Below are positions 58,882-64,000 of a DNA stretch of 64,000 bases, in pieces. The stretch lies in the NCBI GenBank assembly GCA_036784855.1, contig JAZDSV010000024.1:1-64000 (forward strand), in the 5' to 3' direction. The stretch's first letter is position 1, and every line of letters starts with the position of its first letter. This DNA comes from Aphelidium insulamus. Lineage: Eukaryota; Aphelidiomycota; Aphelidea; Aphelidiaceae. Position numbers and translations under genes: made by a program. Below the pieces are notes generated by a model, which ran no database searches, was not told the DNA's origin, and worked only from the letters and a program-made list of their open reading frames with translations.

Positions 58882-61800
58882 TTAATTCGGAGACGCTGCG
58901 TTAGCGTCATCCCCTTCCTTGAGCATATTTGAATCTTGTTGCGCAGAATAAGAATCAGCCACCACATCATTTGAATACACAGTCTCCCGATTTGCTTCAG
59001 CGTCTTCGTACTCACTAGCAAACTGCTGTGGATAGCCATTGTGCTCGTTAATAAACTGCTGCGGATCGCTACGATTCTCATTGCCAAACTGCTTTGAAAA
59101 GTCGTTGCTCGTGTTAGCATATTGCTGTGGATAGCCATTGCTCTCGTTTGAATACTGCTGCGGATAGCTGTTGTTCTCGTTCGAGTCAGTGCCAAACTGT
59201 GGCTCTAGTTCTACAATTTGCGTGGATGCTTGAATGTTTGCCTCCGCTGCCACGTGCAAAGAAGTAGGCAATTGAGTAGCCGCACCACTTCCACCTGTAA
59301 TTTGAGTCTCCGCGGCGGATCGTTGGACACTTTGCATGTCAGCAGCAACGGTCGTCAAGCCCTCCTGAACTGCCTGATTTGTACCATTGCCAATCATAAG
59401 CGTTGCTGACTGAGGTGCATGCGTCGACTTCTGGGCATATGTCATTGTTGGCGGCTGCGACGCCAAGTTGCCATAAAGCAACATCGTCTGTGGCGGTGGC
59501 TGCTGCGACTGCTCCGATCGTGCCATCGATGTCTGCGTCGGCATCTGCGCATAGTCACTACTGTACGATAGGCGCGAGGTCGTTGTGATGGATGCTGTAT
59601 CCGGCAGAGCTACATGGTGCATTGACGTCAGTACTTGGTCAAGGCCGCCGCCGTTTTTCCCGCTGCCTCCACCAGAAAAGTTGTTTCGTCGGGCGTTTCT
59701 CTGGTGGACTTTGATCAGCAGAATACCGGCCAAAATTACAACGGCAACCAGCGCGGCAATGACGGCAGGTTGTGCAAATATGCTGTCGGATCCCGAAGAA
59801 TTGTCCGACAGAGCAGCTGTGTCACCCGAGCCAGCGGGGGTCGATGTGGCCTGCTGTGTTGTGCTGGTCTTTGATGTGACAATCAACTTGGTGCTGCTAC
59901 TTTTTAGGGACGAAACGGCGGTAATTACCACTGCCGCCGTAGTGGTGGCGGCTTTTGAGCTGCTTGCTATCGGCGAGCTGCTACTGCTGCTACTTCTGGT
60001 CGATGTTCCTTGCTGGACTGCGCCGCTAGATGTTGTGGATGTAGTAACTGACGCGGATTTTGAAAACGAGCTAGAGCTACTGCTACTGGAACGAGTCGCG
60101 CTCGACGATGCCGTCGAACTGGCAGTGCTTGAGGCCAACTTCGAACTAGTCACTGGTACAACCGCAGAAGACAGTTGAGTTGTTTGAGATGCCAACAAAG
60201 TCGGAGCGGGAGACACCGTGGCCGAACCACTGCTAGAACCAGCTTGTGAAATTGATGCCGTATCGCTGCCAGTTGACACCATATAATCGGTGCTACTGGC
60301 GGTAGGCAGTACCGAATCAGTGATTGACGCACTCGATATCGTCACGTCTGTGGCAGATGATACTATAAAAAGATAAATTGATACATATCAACAATAATGC
60401 GCTCATAAGCTTACCGCTGGATGCTGAAGCTGTGTTCGTGTCGCTAGAGCTTGAAACGGATGACGATGTGCCCGTCGCCGCGGAAGCGGTGGATACCGAG
60501 ATTATGGAAGACGTTGCGACAGATATAGCCGATGATGTGGATGACGCTACTTCCACGGATGACGAGGTGCTCGCCGGCGATAGCAAAGAGAAATCCAGTT
60601 TCCACATGTCACCCATGTAGTTGGTGGTAGAGCCAGCCAACCCACCAAAAATAATCAATGACTGATTAAATGCCATGCTACTGGATGCATGCAGATTGCG
60701 GCCTTGTGGGTACGGTCCAGATGATGTGACGCCCTTTGTTCCATAGGTGTTTGCTTCATTCGAACCCACAATCCACGCCCACTGATTAGTGCTGTAATCA
60801 AAGAACCACATCTCGTTGAGATAGGCGTTGTATGCGGCGGAATTAACACCGTAGCCACGGCCGCCATACAAACTCAGGTAAGTGGTGCCGTACACTTTGG
60901 AGAATGTTGCCGCTCCCCTAGCACCCGGTGTGTAGCTGGCATCAAATACTCCACTTGCTCCGTAGACGGGAACCTGATTGTTGGAGGTGCCGCCGGAAAT
61001 CCACGTCCACATCCCCGCCGCATAGTCATAGCTCCACATATCATTGAAGTAGGCTGACAAGTTGAAATTACAATAGCATAATTATACATCATTGCAACTT
61101 ACGCGCGCCCGTGCCAGTAATACCGCCAAACAGGTACATGATCACCGTTGTAGGGTTCATGTAAGTGGTGTGCATGTTGCGGCCACCGGGAAAATTAGCT
61201 GCAGTTGCAGCGCCCTTGGTGTCGAACACGGTTGGGACAGCAAGCGCGCTGACACTGCCAGCAAACCAAGTCCACGCATTGGTGTCCAAATTAAATCGCC
61301 ACATGTCGTTCACATCGCCTTAATGGTGAGCACTATGGATAGTAGAAGTACGATCTAGCTGTACCGGCGTTGCCGTTTAAATCAGCACCAAAGCCGCTTG
61401 CAATAATAAGAATGTTGAGTGTAGGATGCGCAACCATGGCAGTGTTGCGGCGTGTAGTGGGAAATATGGTGCTACTCTCCACATTGAGTGTTGGCGTTGT
61501 GCTCGTGCCGCCGCCCAACCACGCCCAATAACCACTTGTGGGATTATAGCGCCACATGTCATTGAAACGGGCTGGAGCCATTAGCGCGTTAAATACTGTG
61601 CTATGAACGTACCGCCTGTTACACCGCCAAACATGTACAGATAGTTGTCACGTGGATTAATCAAACAGGACATGCGTCCAAGTGTGCCGGGAAAAGTGGA
61701 AGCACTCTCAAAGCCGCGCGTTCCCAGCGACGCGGTGTTGACTGAATTCTGCGGCAGCATGGTCCACTCCATGGTGGAGACTCTCAGCACCCAAAAGTCG

Positions 61801-62126
61801 CGAAGATAGTTCACTGTTTAAACGATTAGCGTCCAGCATGCATGTACAGACAAACACATACGCGTGGCAGTCGCATATCCTTGACCGCCGTACAAATAAA
61901 GCTTGTAGTTGGAGTCCTGATTTGTCATGGCCATGCAAGGCCCGATGCGCCCACCCGGATAGATGGTGGTGGATGGGACGCCTGTAGTTCCTACAACACT
62001 GACTGCGTTGGCGGTGGATGTGCCCGAGATCCACGTCGAAGTAACATTGATTGCTTGAGGCGATACAACGTTGAGCAGGCACGCGGCCGTAATGAGGAAC
62101 CGCGTACCGATCGCTTTCTTGTTCAT
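58882..62126 (-). CDS. KelA: single-propeller Kelch/mucin membrane protein with repeat-bearing tail
   Basis: ATG 62126 with signal peptide (MNKKAIGTRFLITAACLLNV). Exons about 62126-61862, 61814-61614, 61573-61365, 61319-61106, 61053-60416 and 60358-58882, roughly 1,000 residues; introns are phase 1. Propeller resembles KelB (NYLRDFWVLRVST, SYDYAAGMWTW, TNYMGDMWKLDF). Ser/Thr stalk, GDTAALSD, transmembrane helix (FAQPAVIAALVAVVILAGIL), then KVHQRNARR and a much longer cytoplasmic tail than its sisters. The tail has SDYAQMPTQTSMA, a Gln-rich part and about six degenerate 12-13-residue units of the type NESNGYPQQYA (plus-strand 59000-59190). It lacks the Asp-Asp-x-Val end and finishes GDDANAASPN. 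Confidence 0.86.
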
Positions 62127-62714
62127 GTTGGCTCTACTGGAGGGTGGCGCTTTGTTCAGCCAAGTTTTGTCTGTTGGCCGTCATACACGGCTGCGGCGAT
62201 TGGTCGACAGCACCGAAAGCTTTTACTATTTTTAGTTACACGCGCAATAATTGATGCCTATCTTGGGAACTAGCCGTGAGTAAGTTAGTTTCTAGCTGCT
62301 GCGTGACCAAAGATAATATACGGTTGTATATCATCTATGTGTCCATAATCACATCCATACCATATGTATACGGTTATGGGTACAATATCCCTTTTCTTTT
62401 CGCGCGAATTAGCGAATGCTCTGCCTTGCCCCCGAATTTATCACTCCGTGCAGCCAGGAGGATTTGAACAATGCACACCACAACACTGCATATTATCGTG
62501 TAACCATCTCACACCATAAGGTACAAGGAAGGTCAGGAAAAGTGAAATAGCGAACATATAAATAAACCTCTATGGCCGCCCGCAACTTATATTTATATAT
62601 ATGGAACACGATGCGTAGTCGGGATTCTTTTCCTCCACCGGAGGATTGCCATGTCTAAATAATTAGGGTGAGCATAACATATTTATGTGGGTGTTATAAT
62701 ACATATGTGGAGAA
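62127..62714. other. Divergent intergenic region, KelA and bZIP
   Basis: No supported gene. Should contain promoters for KelA (minus) and the bZIP gene (plus). AT-rich, without recognisable repeats or tRNA. Confidence 0.5.
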
Positions 62715-64000
62715 ATGATGTCCAAACTGACTGCACTGCACAACCCTAGTTCCCACGCGACAAGCGGAATGAACGATCCAGCAATTTTCGGCCTTATGCT
62801 GGACGTGGAGCCGCGTGCAGTGCCGGCGCAGGAAAAGCCGGGTCCTCAGCAAGATCCTCTGGTGTCGCTTCTGCTAATGTCCGGCGACCCCGATACTGGA
62901 TGCGGCAGCGATGACGCGCGGGATATCGCGTCATACGTTGACGACGGATCATGCACGCCAGCGCTGGGCGCATCATCGTCCGAGTCCTCCTTCACGTCCG
63001 GCGCACCGGATGCGGTGGATACGCCGTGCTTCAACGTGTATGCCCCTCGAACACAGCACTGTCATGCAGCCACTCGGCATCAGCCGCCGAGCGACGCGTA
63101 CGGGAGCGACAGCGCGCCATCGTTGTCCATGTCACCGTCCTCGCCGCCGCCGCCTCCAATGGAAAATGACGATGTGCAAGCGCATCAGCCAATATCTGCT
63201 GCAACGGCCAACACCACCGACACGGAACCGAAGCGTCGCCGACGCACCATCAATGAGAAACGCGCCGCGCAGAATCGCGAGGCTCAGCGGAATTTTCGCC
63301 AGCGCAAAGAGCAATATGTGGCGGCACTGGAGGCGCAGGTGCAACAACTGCACATGGAAGCAGCAGCGGTGCGCCAGGAAAATCTTTATCTGCGTCAGAT
63401 AGTCTCTGCGAATGGCGGGGCGATTCCTCCGCCACCATCAACGTCTCCGGTGCACGCGTCAGCGCCGTATATCGGGCAGCAGGATGGTATTCAAGATGTG
63501 GTCGGCCGCATACCTAGCGATCAGTCCGAGATTAATGCCGGAGATCTTTTCGCAAGCGACGCGGTAAAGCGGGATGAAGTTGCGGACCAGTGGCCCGACA
63601 CGATGCCCGCGCCCAGTCTGGACAATGCTGAGAATGCAGACAACAATCCCGTGTCGCTATTCACGGCAGATCCGACCATGCTGCCGCCAGCGTTTGGCGG
63701 CACGATGGCCATGGACAACGAGTTGTTTGCCTCACTCAACGGCGCGTCCGCCGCCTCCATGACATCGCGGTGGCAAGAGCCGAGCATGGAGTCGCTGCTG
63801 GCCGACGACCACATACTGCCGCCCACATTTGACGCGGAGGACTGTGCTCTGATGCCAGCTGATGTTGTTCCCGAAAGCTGCGGCATTGAAGCAGCCGGTA
63901 ACAACGGTACCGAGCCAGACAACAAGAAGACAGCCTGCGACGCCATTCAGAAGCAGTGCGAGGAGATCAACGAGAGTGTAATGAGCTCGCTGTGCAACCT
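62715..64000 (+). CDS. bZIP transcription factor, Yap1/Pap1-like, partial
   Basis: Open reading frame from ATG 62715 (a second ATG follows at 62718) to the window end with no stop, 428 codons visible. After an acidic, Pro/Ser-rich part, residues about 174-227 form a bZIP: basic region KRAAQNREAQRNFRQRKEQY, then a leucine zipper (VAALEAQVQQLHMEAAAVRQ, ENLYLRQIV). The basic region has the QNR-AQR-FR-RK pattern of fungal AP-1 factors (Yap1, Pap1). Cys residues in FDAEDCALMPADVVPESC and in TACDAIQKQCEEINESVMSS near the visible end could form a cysteine-rich domain like the redox-sensing region of Yap1, but the C-terminus is missing. Expected role: nuclear stress-response regulator. Confidence 0.85.
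   Translation, partial: MMSKLTALHNPSSHATSGMNDPAIFGLMLDVEPRAVPAQEKPGPQQDPLVSLLLMSGDPDTGCGSDDARDIASYVDDGSCTPALGASSSESSFTSGAPDAVDTPCFNVYAPRTQHCHAATRHQPPSDAYGSDSAPSLSMSPSSPPPPPMENDDVQAHQPISAATANTTDTEPKRRRRTINEKRAAQNREAQRNFRQRKEQYVAALEAQVQQLHMEAAAVRQENLYLRQIVSANGGAIPPPPSTSPVHASAPYIGQQDGIQDVVGRIPSDQSEINAGDLFASDAVKRDEVADQWPDTMPAPSLDNAENADNNPVSLFTADPTMLPPAFGGTMAMDNELFASLNGASAASMTSRWQEPSMESLLADDHILPPTFDAEDCALMPADVVPESCGIEAAGNNGTEPDNKKTACDAIQKQCEEINESVMSSLCN

Noticed and set aside
18684-62126. Kelch genes as galactose oxidases or other enzymes
   Set aside because: No copper-ligand Tyr/Cys/His pattern or oxidase domain is visible; the blades are plain Kelch motifs followed by stalk and membrane helix.
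62440-62480. tRNA-like T-loop GTTCAAATC on the minus strand
   Set aside because: The flanking bases do not pair into a T-stem and no anticodon or acceptor stem is visible.

Overview
This window is eukaryotic nuclear DNA, most likely from an early-diverging (chytrid or zygomycete-grade) fungus. The reasons are short GT-AG introns (about 40-90 nt, with a few GC-AG), one clear TACTAAC branch point, compact gene spacing (some convergent stops are only 25-50 bp apart), and a fungal gene set: a Yap1/Pap1-type bZIP, a Kcs1-type inositol hexakisphosphate kinase, a Cue1-like protein, an Ufo1-like F-box protein, a Ypp1/TTC7 homologue, Prp4 and a DUF4451/Rua1-type C-terminal domain. I cannot name the species.

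Layout. 0.2-2.5 kb: a Crypton-like tyrosine-recombinase gene (minus strand) with an apparent one-base frameshift and a strong hairpin at its 3' end. 2.7-18.5 kb: housekeeping genes, namely TTC7/YPP1 (+), a secreted ankyrin protein (-), PRP4 (+), an F-box/WD40/UIM protein (-) and an AF10-like PHD-zinc knuckle-PHD protein with a DUF4451 C-terminus (+).

18.7-35.3 kb and 46.3-62.1 kb: the outstanding feature. Six paralogous genes, all on the minus strand, encode type I membrane proteins built from a signal peptide, one to three Kelch beta-propellers separated by Ser/Thr-rich mucin-like linkers, a transmembrane helix and a cytoplasmic tail. From left to right they are called KelF (3 propellers), KelE (3), KelD (2), KelC, KelB and KelA (1 each); these are local names. 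Each propeller is spread over about five exons, roughly one blade per exon, and every intron I checked is in phase 1. Whole blades or propellers can therefore be duplicated without breaking the frame. Paralogues share near-identical tracts that include introns, so the array is being actively reshuffled. Five of six proteins end in Asp-Asp-x-Val although they carry two unrelated tail types.

35.8-46.1 kb: an island between the two Kelch blocks, with a Kin1-like kinase (-), a divergent single-propeller Kelch gene with a GPI-like C-terminus and an apparent frameshift (-), a head-to-head membrane-anchored proteinase K-like subtilisin (+), a Cue1-like CUE protein (-) and a Kcs1-type kinase (+). 62.7 kb to the end: a bZIP gene (+) that runs off the window.

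Reading: the array looks like an expandable family of cell-surface adhesion or recognition receptors, with propeller heads on glycosylated stalks and possible signalling tails. That function is inferred from architecture only. Splice sites were read by eye; where reading frames sum to a clean ORF (TTC7, PRP4, the AF10-like gene, subtilisin, Kcs1) the models are firm, elsewhere exon ends are approximate.
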